Positions 1-10,330 of a DNA stretch of 64,000 nt are shown here, piece after piece. The notes beneath the pieces are model-generated. The model was given only the letters and a program-made list of their open reading frames with translations, ran no database searches and was not told the origin of the DNA. Source of the stretch: Larix kaempferi (lineage: Eukaryota > Streptophyta > Pinopsida > Pinales > Pinaceae); NCBI GenBank assembly GCA_027924585.1, contig BSBM01000461.1, positions 7,086,001 to 7,150,000 of the forward strand, in the 5' to 3' direction. Both the position numbers and the translations under genes were made by a program. How positions within the stretch are numbered: position 1 is the stretch's first letter; each line of letters opens with the position of its first letter.

Positions 1-1398
1 AATATTTTAAGCTTACGTTATCTGACATAAGTAAAAATATTCTTCCGATTAAGTAGTGTCGCCACATTTTTAAGGCATGAATAATTGTAGCAAGCTCGAA
101 ATCATGAGTATCATAATTTTTCTCATGATCTTTTAATTTTCGAGATTCATAGGCTATAACATGGTTTTCTTGAGTTAAGACTCTGTCTAATCCTTCGTTG
201 CATGCATCGGTGCATAAGACGAAATCTTTTAACGGGTCAAAATTTTTTAATATAGTAGCAGTAGTTAGAAGATGTTTTAGTTTATTAAACCTTTCCATAC
301 ATTCTTCATTCCAATCAAATATTTTTCCTTTCTTTTGTAGCGAGGTTATGGGGTAAGCTATTTTTGAAAATCCTTTTATGAATCTTTGATAGTAGCCCGT
401 CATCCCCATAAAATATCTTATATCGGTTACATTTTTAGGGATTGGCCATTCCATGATAGCTTTAATTTTATCAGGGTCGACCAAGATTCCATCTTTAGAC
501 ACTACGTGTCCGAGATAATGAATTATGTTTTTATAAAAGTCACACTTTCTAAACTTAGCAACCATCTTTTGTTCTCTTAAAATTCCCAATACTGTTCTTA
601 AATGTTCTTTGTGTTCCTGTTCATTATTCGAATAAATCAAGATGTCATCAATGAAGACAACAACAAATTTATCCAAATAATCGTTAAAAATGTTATTCAT
701 TAGACTCATGAAAGCTGCAAGTGCATTTGTTAAGCCAAATGGCATTACAATGAACTCATAATGACCATAACGAGTTCAGAAGGCTATTTTAAAAATGTCT
801 TCATCGTTGATCCGTACCTGATGGTAACCAAATCTTAAATCTATCTTTGACGAGACGGTCACCCCTTGGAGTTGATCGAATAGATCGTCAATTCGAGGCA
901 AGGGGTATCGGTTCTTTATAGTCATTTTATTCAATTGCCTATAGTCTATACATAGCCTTAAAGTTCCGTCTTTTTTCTTTACAAATAACACCGGTGCTCC
1001 CCAAGGGGAAGCACTGGGCCGAACATATTTCTTATCTAAAAGCTCTTGTAACTGAGTTTTTAGCTCTGTAAGTTCAATTACATTCATTCTTTATGGATCC
1101 TTAGATGTCGGTACTGCTCCTGGTATTAGATCAATAGTGAAATCTATATCCCTTTTTGGAGCTAGTTCCTGGATTTCTTCTGGAAATATGTCTTTAAAAT
1201 CTTGTAAAATTGGTATATCATCTAAATTTAATTTACTTTCAGATTCCATGCTATCCATTATGTAAACAGCAAAAACCTTACATCCCTTTCTCACAGATCT
1301 TTTAATTGTAAAGCTGATATTTGTCTAAGAGTGGTTTTTCTAGGAATTCTTGTTACTTTAACTATATTTCCTGAAGTATCTGTGCAAGTGAAAACATT
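1..1398 (-). pseudogene. pol: Gypsy A reverse transcriptase and start of RNase H (broken)
   Basis: This region would copy the element RNA into DNA. The order is a linker, RT (the typical gypsy stretches [17 protein letters not shown] and [20 protein letters not shown] lie near 1030-900), first catalytic Asp in [18 protein letters not shown] near 735, and the FIDD active site near 635. The start of RNase H follows (CTDAC, then [13 protein letters not shown] and SDN at the window edge). Stops occur near 1088 and at 776-778 (TGA where Arg is usual). From 775 to position 1 the frame stays open for about 258 codons. The frame changes relative to the protease at about 1398, best explained by a one-base loss. 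The RT catalytic residues remain, but the polyprotein cannot be made in one piece. Confidence 0.9.
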
Positions 1399-1730
1399 TC
1401 AATACAATTTAATATAACTTTATGTTCCTCTAACCAGTCCATTCCAATTAACAAATCATAAGAACCTAAAGGTAGAATATTCAGATTTGCACTAGTTTTT
1501 AACTCATTCATCATAAATTCACAATTTTTAACATGACTTGTGACCTTGCATTTAGTACCTGTAGCTGACTGTACCAACCACGATTTTTCAAAATTTTCAA
1601 GTACTAGATTACATAATTCTACAATTCTGGGTGCTATATAACTTAGGCTTGCACCTGGATCAATCAATATAGAAATAGGATGGTTCTTTAACATACCTGG
1701 AATTTCAACCATGGATGTTTTGTGATCTGC
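1399..1730 (-). pseudogene. Gypsy A retroviral-type aspartic protease (broken)
   Basis: The protease would cut the Gag-Pol polyprotein. The segment reads VEIPGMLKNHPISILID, then PGASLSYIAPRIVE, with the typical GSYDLLIGMDWL downstream. The catalytic triad expected is D-S/T-G; here it reads D-P-G, so the Ser/Thr is replaced by Pro and activity is unlikely. It lies in the same frame as gag, separated by one TAG around 1728 that could have been CAG. At the other end the frame shifts by one base into RT. The identification rests on the position between zinc knuckle and RT and on the LIGMDWL motif. Confidence 0.8.
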
Positions 1731-2984
1731 CTACCGATTTTCCAATGCAGCATTGATTCTAGGCATGCTCCTCACCATATCTCCAACTGTGATAGCTTCT
1801 TGTAGAGAGTGAACCTTATTAAAGGTTTTGTTTCTTTTAGGGCAGTCCTTAAAATAATGTGGGTCACTACACTCCCAACACTTTAATGGATCTTTCTGAG
1901 CAGCATGTTTATTAAAGGGTTCTCTTTCTCTTATAGCAGGGGGTTGGGGTTTGTAATTTCTGTGGTTGTTACCCTGATATACCCTGTAATTGCTTCCAGT
2001 ATTTCGATGAAATTTATGATTATTGTTTCTCTGGAAGTTATCCCTTTTCTTCACATTCCAGCTCGACATACTTTCTCTTATGTTTTTTCTCTATTTGTAA
2101 CAGTAGTTCGCCTTCCTCATGGTTTCTTCTAATGTCTTTGAGTTATCAAATTCAATTTGTTCCTTGAACGGGGTAGGCAAATAGCTGAGGAAGCGCTGTA
2201 TTTTTGGCTTTTCATCAACTATATAAGGCACATAACAGAGTAGACTCAGAAATTTACTACTGAGCTCTTTCATATTCATGGCTCCTAATTTCAACTCATA
2301 GAATTCCTTTGTCTTTTCTTCATAAAACTATTATGAAAGATATTTCTCTTTAAATAACTTTTTAAAAGTTTTCCAATTAACTCCCCGCTCCTTTATGCCT
2401 TTAACTTTCTTAATATCCTACCACCATATATCATCCTTTCCACTTAGGTTGTATATGGTCGTTTTTGCCTTAAGTTCATCATAATAGTTGTATATCTGAA
2501 AATATTTCTTCATGCCTGATAATCAAGCTTCAGCTTCCTCACCATTTTCAATTTCGCCATTAAACATGGGGGGGTTGATTTTCTTAAATTCTCCTGAAAT
2601 TTCTTCATACGGTCTGTACTTCCTTTTACTTTTATGCTGGTCATTGCTTTTGATGGAATCTTCATGTTCTTGCTTTAAGGATTCATCACTGGATGTTTCA
2701 ATCCTATGGTTGGAAAATTTCAACTTTTTCCCCTTTTGTTTAAGGGGTGTAGCTGTCTTTCCTTCCTTATGTTTATCCTTCTCATTACTATGTATCTTGG
2801 CTAGTAAGATAGTATTCAGTTCCTCTTGAGCCTTCATTATCCGTTCATTTTCTTCCCTAAATTTTTTCAACTCCGCCCTTAATTCTTCAACATTATCTTT
2901 GCTTTCATTCAGCTGCAACCAAAGTATGCTTCCTCCAGTACCTTCCAGTGGGGGTGTCTCTTCAGGCATCCCGAACTCTGCCAT
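1731..2984 (-). pseudogene. gag: Gypsy A Gag with zinc knuckle (broken)
   Basis: Gag forms the particle that packages element RNA. All pieces lie in one frame: an N-terminal acidic/basic region (2984-2523), the capsid-like region around 2520-2091 (KYFQIYNYYDELKA, then SSKFLSLLCYVPYIVDEKP), and an Asn/Arg-rich tail with the zinc knuckle CWECSDPHYFKDC at 1880-1842. The knuckle has three residues between the second Cys and His rather than the usual four. Stops interrupt the frame near 2520, around 2420, in a pair around 2330, and near 2090; most could come from Trp or Gln codons. The start Met at 2984 is chosen because it is the first in the open stretch, about 140 bases after the primer site. 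Confidence 0.85.
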
Positions 2985-3120
2985 TTCTTCATAGATAGCA
3001 TAGTTTGTTTCCTGATACCTGAAATTAGTAAAATTTAAAAAAAAAAATACAAATATATCATTAGTTTTTATAACAATAGTGGAAATGTGTTTGAGCCGCT
3101 TCAGGCCAAGTGTTGTTACG

Positions 3121-3134
3121 CAGCTCTGATACCA
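3121..3134 (-). other. Primer binding site of gypsy A (tRNA-iMet type)
   Basis: Minus strand reads TGGTATCAGAGCTG, a perfect match to the usual plant initiator-Met primer site. It sits two bases inside the LTR end at 3137 and fixes both the LTR boundary and the minus orientation. Confidence 0.95.
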
Positions 3135-3494
3135 TGTGTAGTATACCTCAATTTAACCCCAAAAAAAAAAGTTCTACATGAAACAGAAGATAGATATTAT
3201 TGTGTAAAAAGTGATTATGCACATCTTACTATATAACTTTTCAGATGACACACAAAAATAATGAAGTAACCTCTTATTTAACCAAGTTGTACCTTGTTAA
3301 AAAAAAGAAAACACATCTAAGCTCTAATCAATAGTATGTTGAACTCTTCTCTTAGTAAAATAACCGGTAATCCTAATTTAATGTCTGTATTGGTATAAGC
3401 TAACAAACTTGAAGGGATTATGACCTTTTTAATTGAATGAACTATTTTTCTTGGAAAGGCGATAGGGGTTCCTCAAGCATGGCTCGAGGCTTAC

Positions 3495-3511
3495 TTAGCT
3501 TATAAAGCTAA
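3495..3511 (-). other. Conserved LTR hairpin, copy 1
   Basis: TTAGCTT-ATA-AAGCTAA: a perfect 7-bp stem with a 3-base loop. It lies in a block of about 60-80 bases shared with the two other giant LTRs (12077 bases are not counted here; see 12177-12192 and 49993-50008), about 360 bases from the LTR 3' end. Function unknown. Confidence 0.6.
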
Positions 3512-5374
3512 AGCATGTTACATCGTTTGTACAGGTACAGGTAGGTATTTTTTTCATGGTGAAAGGTCGGATTGGTCAAGATTCCTCTACCTGGAACAAT
3601 CAAGGAACTAAATGTTTTTATGTATGCTAAAAAGGGACAGACCCTAACTCCACTAGGTTATGACAAATTAAATTGCACCAAGTTTTACTAAGTTTGTTGG
3701 TTATGGTATTTAATGTAAGAAGAACGAAGCTACCCAAACTATAGAAAAAAATGGTTTCGCTTTTAAATCTTTTGGACACTGGAACCCAGCTGACGCCTTC
3801 AATGCTCTCACGTGCTGCTTCTGTCGGGAACTAAACCCTCGCTAGGCTTGTCCGATACTATCTTTTGCAAGGTTTTTGGGAGAAGGGGCCGAGCTCTGGC
3901 CTTGGAGGCCATGGCTACCTTAACATCTTGCGTTTAGAATTTCTATACTAAAATCAGACCAACACCACTAGAAGATAGTAATCGACCAGCTGAGCTGCGT
4001 GAAACTCTTTGCTACTTCTAGCTTCAAAGTTAGACTGTCACCGAGGTAACGAAATTTAGTTTTTCAACTCAAGGGTTTAACATTTGCATTATTTTCAGTT
4101 TCTTAAGTTTTTTTCTTTTGGAATTTAACTTGAACCCAAAATGTTTTGACAAGACGGTTTACCACCATCATGACTTAATCCAATTGAGCAAGGTTTGGAT
4201 ACCGAAACCAAGGATTCGTTTATATAAGGTAAGCCTCGGGATACATGTTGGTTCTCCTGTCGTCGTTTTCATGCATACCCCTGGGCATAATACTGAAATG
4301 GTTAATCAAATTAAAAGAAGAAGGAGAAGGTCTTTACTGGTGCAACACTATATTTGGGGACTATAACCTCCAACCACATTTGCAATGGGTTGGAGAGAAA
4401 TTTTGGTGTTTAAGATTTCATGTAATAAACTTTTAGACTTTAAAGCCTGAATGCATGGTTATGGGGTTTCACCCATAGTCGTAGATGTGTGTTCAGAACT
4501 GCTTAGTGAATTTAATGCACAACGAGAGTTGTTATCCATTTATGCATGATGAAGCTAAATGTAAAAACCTAAATTAATTCATAGGATTTTATAGTTAAAA
4601 CCAGAAGTTTGATTTTGGTTTTTTCCTTGTTGGTTTAGTGTGCATTGTATAATAATTTTACAAGTGAAAAAAATGCTGAAATTAAAATCCTGTACAGCGT
4701 CAATTTCTTTCCTACTTATATAATGAGACTGTGATCCCTTTTTTTTTGCTTACGGTTTGAATAAAAAAAAAGAAAACACTCACTGCAATATTTTGTTTAG
4801 GATTCAAAGGTAAAGGATAATTAACCCAAAAAAGAGAATTCGCACTTAAGGCGAGCATCGTGGATGCCATTTCCAGCCTTATCTAAAGGTATTTGCTTCT
4901 AGTAAAAAAAAATGAAGAACCCCAGCGAAAAACTGAACCCATGGTTATAAATAAAAAGAAAAGGATAAATAAACTTGTAAAGGATCCACCCTGATCGAAA
5001 GGTCACATGAAATGAAAAACGTCATGCCTTTCCAGCTTGGTTTGCAAAGGATCCATAATGTATTAAATATTTTCAGTAGCTTTAAAAAAAAAATACTTTG
5101 ATGCTGTAAAAAGAATAATATTTACATTAACCTTTTTCAAGAAAGGGTTACACAGTTCAGGTTACAAAGTAACTATTGACTTAGGTTCGAGGAATTTTAA
5201 AGAAATTTTAGCCCTAAGTCTCACTTCTATACTATGTATAAAAGTTTCCATTATATTAGGGTTGACAGAATTGATTTTAGAAAGAAAAATCCAGAACGAG
5301 TTTTCGTTAAAGGAATAAAATAACAAGGAAAAAGAAATATTATTCTTTACTATAATAGACCAGGGATGACGATC

Positions 5375-5378
<4 letters not shown>

Positions 5379-5405
<27 letters not shown>

Positions 5406-5410
5406 ATATT
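5379..5410. repeat. (CA)n(TA)n microsatellite
   Basis: A run of CA repeats passes directly into TA repeats inside the gypsy A LTR. Confidence 0.95.
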
Positions 5411-5664
5411 GATTGCTTACTGTATATTTAACCTTAAATGATTGTTGTATATTTAACTAGGTAAGAGCTATAATTTCTAAACACAAAATTCTGTATTTCA
5501 AAAATATTAGTTTCTCAAAACTAATTATATAGAATTTTTATTATATATAAATGCATTTTCCTGAGTAAGTAAATGACTGCTAAAAGATCTATGTGTAATA
5601 AAATTTAGAGATCAATATGGCAGAATTTTCACTCCATGAATTAGAAATAGTTTGCAAACCCTAA

Positions 5665-5840
5665 TGATTATTAAAACCTACTCACTAATACATCCTAGTC
5701 TAACTGTACCAAGCAATAATCTCATTGAAATAATAATGTTATATATAAAAAAATAGAAATAAAAACCCATTAGTAGTGCATCCTAGTCTATCTGTACAAA
5801 GTCATCATTCCATTTGAAATAATATTTCTAACATAATAGA
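5665..5840. repeat. Degenerate tandem duplication, about 90 bp unit
   Basis: Two adjacent diverged copies share the core GCATCCTAGTCTA-CTGTAC(C/A)AA (near 5690 and 5778), followed by TTGAAATAATA. The duplication is private to the gypsy A LTR as far as I can see. Confidence 0.75.
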
Positions 5841-6375
5841 ATAAAACCTGATACCAATACAGGAAAACAAGGATGGCTCTATTGTTCCTCCCAACCAAAA
5901 CTTTTAAAGCAATTAAGCTCCAGGACCCCCAAGCTCGCCTACTGAACTACCTGAGTAAAAAACACAATGTGCCATCTCTTGCATTGAAATTTTCAATTCC
6001 TGTCCAATGCTAGCCTCCTGCTGCTCATGGACTTACTATTTGTAGTATTTGCCTAGGTCTTGGCCATTTATGAGCCTCCTGCTCTTCAACACTCATCTGG
6101 GAGTGGAGGCCTAATATTTAGGGATGATACCTCTTGCATCTTAAACAGTACTTGACACATGTCTTTTTCCTCAATTAGTTCAGCAGACACTCTTCAATAG
6201 CTAGGTCCATCCTTGTCTCCTGTTTTATTATATTAAATGATCATAAAGTTAATATTCTCAATACAGTTGTTTTATTTTTGACTTCTCAGTCAAAAATAAC
6301 AAAGTAATAATAATTTTTTTAATATTCTTTCTCTTGCAGAAATAATAAAATATTTATTATTTTGGGGGTTTTACA

Positions 6376-6650
6376 GACAAGCGGCAAGTCGCCCCCACTT
6401 ATGGATTAACTCTGTATGACCCTCTGCAAGGCACCTGGGATAGGCTCTCTTCAATTCCCGAAATGCCCGATATGATTCCCATGTTATGTCATTGCATTTG
6501 GGTGAATAAAAAATTGGTTATAATCGGGGGATGGCATGGCATCCCTCCCACCGGAAGGAAATTAGTTCTATTTTTATTTATGACTTATCATCCTGTATGT
6601 GGCGTTGGGGAGCTGATATGCCCTCTGGAGTAGTGTATTTTGGCCTTCTT
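6376..6650 (+). pseudogene. Kelch-repeat F-box protein fragment
   Basis: Starting directly at the gypsy A LTR edge, the plus strand reads TYGLTLYDPLQGTWDRLSS, then a Pro-rich turn, NKKLVIIGGW, and after a frame change FIYDLSSCMWRWGADMP. This is the pattern of two Kelch blades in plant F-box/Kelch proteins of the type that tag phenylalanine ammonia-lyase for breakdown: YGLTLY, a WxxLP turn, LVVLGGWD, then SSWRRGADMP. The frame shifts around 6535-6560. There is no F-box, since the N-terminal part is missing, and the C-terminal blades are missing. It is a dead piece of a host gene between the gypsy LTR and the leader of remnant B. It could be part of the original target or a piece captured by remnant B. 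The Kelch family is fairly sure; the exact subfamily is inference. Confidence 0.75.
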
Positions 6651-7019
6651 TTGCATCCCAGATTCACACATTTTGGAATTTGGCTCCAAGATTCCAAACA
6701 TAACTACATGCTTGGTCCATGACCGCACCATATCAATTTTTGCTCGAATTGAGATTCCACGTGGTCTTGCGACATCGATCTCTGAAAGTCCCTAATTGAA
6801 AATTTTTGCCAAATCGGAGCAAAATTGGCTTGGGCCTCTCACTGTTTTTTCGTGACCTTTTGAAATGACATCCCATTGCCACAAGTCTCATCGAATTCTG
6901 AGTTGAATTGCTCCTATTACGGCCGAAACAATTTTCAGGCTCTATACTATTTTTTGGGTGCCTGAAAATTTCCCTAGGAAAATAGCTCAAATTCTCTATT
7001 TCAGAGGACTTCTCAAATG

Positions 7020-7480
7020 GCCTCCAATGGACACACTTTCCAATTTGTCACCGACCCATTTCAGCATGATTTTCATTTTGTCGTCGATCGACGCATTTTC
7101 CATTTTGTCGCCGATATGTTTTAGCGCACTTTCCGCTTTGTCACCTATCGATGCACTTTTTGCTTTTCTGCCGATCATCTTAGAAAATTTTCCAATTTCT
7201 TGCCGATCGGCATACTTTTTAATTTTCCGCCAACCGTTTCGGCGACTTTTTTAGTTTCTCGCCAATCGACGAACTTTAGAGTTTTGTGCTGACCTGTTTC
7301 AACGTAATTTTCATTTTGTTGCCGATTGGCGCACTTAGCCTTTTTTCATCGATATCCCCTTTTTTGGAAACTTTTTCGATTTTTTGCTGAAACGTATCGG
7401 TGAAATTTTTTATTTCTCGCTGATAGTTTGGTCGATCCTTTTAGTTTTGCGCCGACACATACTTAGGAAGAAAACTCAAA
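7020..7480. repeat. Degenerate minisatellite in remnant B leader
   Basis: About a dozen diverged units of roughly 30-35 bp follow the pattern TTTTGTCGCCGAT(C)GACGCACTTTCC, for example near 7075, 7105, 7135, 7165, 7200, 7255 and 7315. Because units are near multiples of three, the track stays open in several frames and gives a repeating LSPIDAFSI-like peptide. I treat that peptide as an artefact of the repeat. Confidence 0.7.
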
Positions 7481-7594
7481 AACTTATAATTTTTTTATTT
7501 TTTTTCCCTCCATGATGATCAATGCTTAACAGGAAGTGATTTTACCCCTACAAACTATTAGATGTAGCCCATGCATGCCCAATGTTGCAACCTA

Positions 7595-7607
7595 TGCTCT
7601 AAGACCA
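7595..7607 (-). other. Primer binding site of remnant B (decayed)
   Basis: Minus strand TGGTCTTAGAGCA, a diverged form of TGGTATCAGAGC, three bases from the LTR edge at 7611. It shows that the LTR to its right is a 5' LTR in minus orientation. Confidence 0.6.
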
Positions 7608-7610
7608 CTC

Positions 7611-8890
7611 TGTCACGTCCCCTCCAATGGATCCAACTCAAGGAAGGGAACATGACTATAATTTGGGGATTTTACAAAACTCATCCCCATTCATCAAATT
7701 CATACAAATAAAAACACATGTGTGCATATGTATAATTCACATTAACACAATGGGAATAAAATCTATATCTACACACATTTCACTTGCATTCATCAGCATA
7801 ATCATAATAGTCTTCAAATAAAAACATTGCAGAAGTAAAACACATAGAGAATAATTATCTTGAGATGATGTATTTCTGAGAAACTGCCTATGCAACTGCA
7901 ACGTTCCACCCAGCCATAGGCCAACTATGCTCATCAATCTCTCAGCACAGTTGCCATCCCCGAGCTGGGCATGATTTCTACAAGGAATGGGAACACTCAA
8001 GCTCAAGCCCAAACTCAAACCCCAACATTCTCTTCCACACACATCAAGCACATATGTTGGGAATGGAAAAATGATTTCAATTGTGGGATGCACAAAACAT
8101 GGTGCCCATGGATTTCCCAAAATTGTGGCACCCGAAAATGAGCTATGGGAAGGGAAAACCGACCATAGGTAGAAAACACAAGTTCCCAACAGGTATATGG
8201 GCATTCAGAGGGAATAAACGACCTCTATGGGCCCCCAAATTGTGACCTATTTCCTCCCAAACATTCTGCAACACAAAAATGACCTCCCAGTTAGAGAAAA
8301 ATGGAGGAAAACTCAGGAAAATGTGAGGGAAAATGCCTAGCTAGCTCCCAACTCGTGAGAGATAAAAACTAATGTATGAAGAATGGCTTGGGGAGCAATT
8401 TCGTGGCTCTTTTCTTTCCCAAGAATCCAAACACGTTTTTCCAAAACTAGTGGCTTGCCCATACCCGAAATTGGACAACCATACCTCTCCATTTCCCCAA
8501 ATAATAACTATTTCAACCAACTCTTGGGAGAAGTAATTGATTGGGTACAAAAGTCAACATGCGTAGTTGAAGGTTCATGGGTTCTCTCATTGACACTCGG
8601 CTTGGCTTTATTGGTTTAAGGGTTTGAATATTTCCCTCCCATTACCTTGTAAAATCATGCCCCCATACTCTTGTTGCATTGCATAGCTAGTTGTGGGTAT
8701 TTTTATCAAAATTCATATTTACATGATATTTACAATTTCTGTTGTGCCTGCTTAGCAGGAAAACCATATGCATCAATTGTAACACTAAATAGATGGTGGG
8801 GCCTTGGCCTTGAGCTCCTCACCATGATTTTTATAACAATATTACATCATTTACATTTTAATGCGATGTGGTCAAAATTGAGATATTACA
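7611..8890 (-). repeat. 5' LTR of remnant B (1.28 kb)
   Basis: Plus-strand ends are TGTCACGTCC and GAGATATTACA, giving TG...CA ends. Its first 260 bases are nearly identical in most of their length to the clipped LTR at 35472-35745. The five bases to the right are TCATT, the same as the five bases outside that clipped LTR. Confidence 0.75.
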
Positions 8891-8895
8891 TCATT

Positions 8896-9290
8896 ATGAA
8901 CATCAAAGTGTGTCAAAGAGTTGTATAGAATTTGTTTAAATAAAATCCAACAAGATGTTATTTTATTTAACTCTACGAAATTTAAATTGACATTTGATAG
9001 ACTCAAAAATCATGCTTTTGGAATTGTAACTTTTACCTTTGGAATTGAAAACAACATTTGTGGAATCAAAATCACATTTTTGGAATTGAAAATATCATGA
9101 TTTGAATCAAAAATACTTTTAGAATAAAAAATTGCACTTTTTGGGTTCAAAATGATTCGAAAAATGTACATTTGGAATAAAAAATAACATTTTTAAAACC
9201 TGATTTTGATTCTCTACTTTTTGAACCCAATTTTGCACTTTAGAAAGGTTGTTATTGGGCTATAGAAAGTGTGTTTTTGCACTTTTTTTA
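8896..9290. repeat. Repeat X, copy 1
   Basis: The first part shares a block of about 115 bases with 35167-35280 (GTTGTATAGAATTTGTTTAAATAAA, then CCAACAAGATGTTATTT). It then breaks into imperfect units of about 20-24 bases, each of the form CACTTTTGGAATTGAAAAT. No protein signal. Confidence 0.75.
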
Positions 9291-9299
9291 AGTCTAGAT

Positions 9300-10330
9300 T
9301 TTGTGTCATATGTCCAAATTTAATGAAATTGGCATTCTCTCCCAAAATGTCAAAAAAAGACAACTAAAATTTCGAGGTCCATCCATCCGGGCTAGGACTC
9401 TTTTCCTTGGAAAATTGTTTCAATGCATCTTCAATATCGTTCAATGATACAGGTTTCCCAATATCCAGATAATCCTTAGCACTAAATAAAGAGGGAAGAT
9501 GTTGAATAAATTTAAATTGGGAAAATATGTCATTATACCAGGATCCTTGAATTGCTTACCAAAGTGACTCTTAGTAGCATCTTGAATATTTGACTGAGAT
9601 TGGATAATAGACCCATTTGTATCCTTCAGGTCTGAAATTGAATTTATGTTACTCCTGTAGTTAGCATAATTATGGAAGAATTTGGTGTTATTGTCACCTA
9701 GGGCCACCCAAATGGCCCTACTCTTTAGATTCCAGGTAATTTCCTCTTGTTTGAGAAGGATAGACTTCTATTTTTTTAACTCCAATAATAGAAACTTATC
9801 ATCACTTGATAAGATACAAGAAGGATTGGCAGTGTATATCTTTAATATTTCATCTTCAATTCTATCCAAATATGCAATGGCTTTCTTCATTTTGTCCTTC
9901 TCCCACTTAATCACCACACTTTTAAGACACTTCAGTTTATGAAGCAAAATTTCTAGGGGGTTTGTAGCCTCAGACACATCAACAGAGGACCAGCTATTCC
10001 TAACCAGCAGACCAAAATCCTCATCCTCTAGCCACATATTGTTAAATTAAAAAAGATAATGTCGATTGGTTTTCAAGAAGTCAATTTGTAAAATCGAAGG
10101 CCCATGGTCAAAGATAATATAATTGATGGTCCAATTTATATACCTTTGAAGGAGACATCCAAATATTCTAACATTAAAAAACTATCAAGCCTCTTTCTAA
10201 TCTCCCCAATACCACTCCTACCATTCAACCAAGTAAGCCCAATATTGGTAGGAAGGACATCTACCAATTTAGATATACTCAAGATATTAATAATATTGTC
10301 AGAGAGGGGATCACACTGAGTAGAAGTTCC
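9300..10330 (-). pseudogene. L1-type LINE ORF2 fragment (endonuclease end to early RT)
   Basis: LINE ORF2 nicks target DNA and reverse-transcribes the LINE RNA. Minus-strand pieces in order: the end of the endonuclease (LTWLNGRSGIGEIRKRLDSF near 10240-10180; FDHGPS near 10110, equivalent to the SDHxPI motif), the linker (MWLEDEDFGLLVRNSW from 10037, then ALGDNNTKFFHNYANYRSN from 9707), and the RT start (VSLNDIEDALKQFSKEKSP, then SPDGWTSKF near 9460-9370), matching the usual plant LINE pattern of a DIEDAL-type helix followed by APGPDG. The pieces lie in more than one frame. The fragment stops before the RT active site. Neither a poly-A tail nor a 5' end is visible, so it is a badly truncated copy. 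Confidence 0.85.

Larger units (their letters stand above)
1..6375 (-). mobile_element. Ty3/gypsy element A, 5' part (LTR to RNase H)
   Basis: Read on the minus strand, the order is 5' LTR (6375 to 3137), primer site, gag, protease, RT and the start of RNase H, which runs off the left edge. The integrase and 3' LTR must lie outside the window. The LTR start (TGTAAAACCCCC on the minus strand) abuts a Kelch-gene fragment, so the element appears to have inserted into or beside it. The five bases beyond the LTR are GACAA, a candidate target duplication that cannot be tested here. Its RNase H start is very similar to that of gypsy B at 43.9 kb, and the LTRs of both share blocks, so they are one family. 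It is broken by several stops and one frameshift. Confidence 0.9.
3137..6375 (-). repeat. 5' LTR of gypsy A (3.24 kb)
   Basis: On the plus strand it starts TGTAGTATACC beside the primer site and ends GGGGGTTTTACA, so on the minus strand it is TGTA...TACA. It is far longer than common plant LTRs. The upstream part (6240-5985) matches the same part of the solo LTR at 11.9-16.6 kb and the gypsy B LTR: the block with AGGAGACAA after an AT-rich stretch, and CCTAGGCA farther on. Near the 3' end it carries the conserved hairpin at 3495-3511. The short ORFs inside have no recognisable content and are not called. I see no genes in this stretch. Confidence 0.85.
6651..8890 (-). mobile_element. Non-autonomous LTR element remnant B (leader and 5' LTR)
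   Basis: Read on the minus strand: 5' LTR (8890 to 7611), primer-site remnant (7607 to 7595), then a leader containing a degenerate minisatellite, cut off at the Kelch fragment. The LTR is related to those of LARD-1: both begin GTCCCCTCCA/GTCCCCTTCCA near the outer edge on the plus strand, contain GCAACGTTCCACCCA and CCCCGAGCTGGGC, and end with GGGGCCTTGGCCTTGAGCTC before the terminal ATTACA. The bases around the primer site also align with LARD-1. No coding sequence is present. The left limit is approximate. Confidence 0.75.

Noticed and set aside
4118-4436. Two overlapping frames of 82 and 63 codons inside the gypsy A LTR
   Set aside because: No family features. They lie in LTR sequence and are not conserved in the two related LTRs as far as I can align them.
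6996-7254. Repetitive Ser/Leu/Ile-rich frame
   Set aside because: It is the translated degenerate minisatellite in the remnant B leader.
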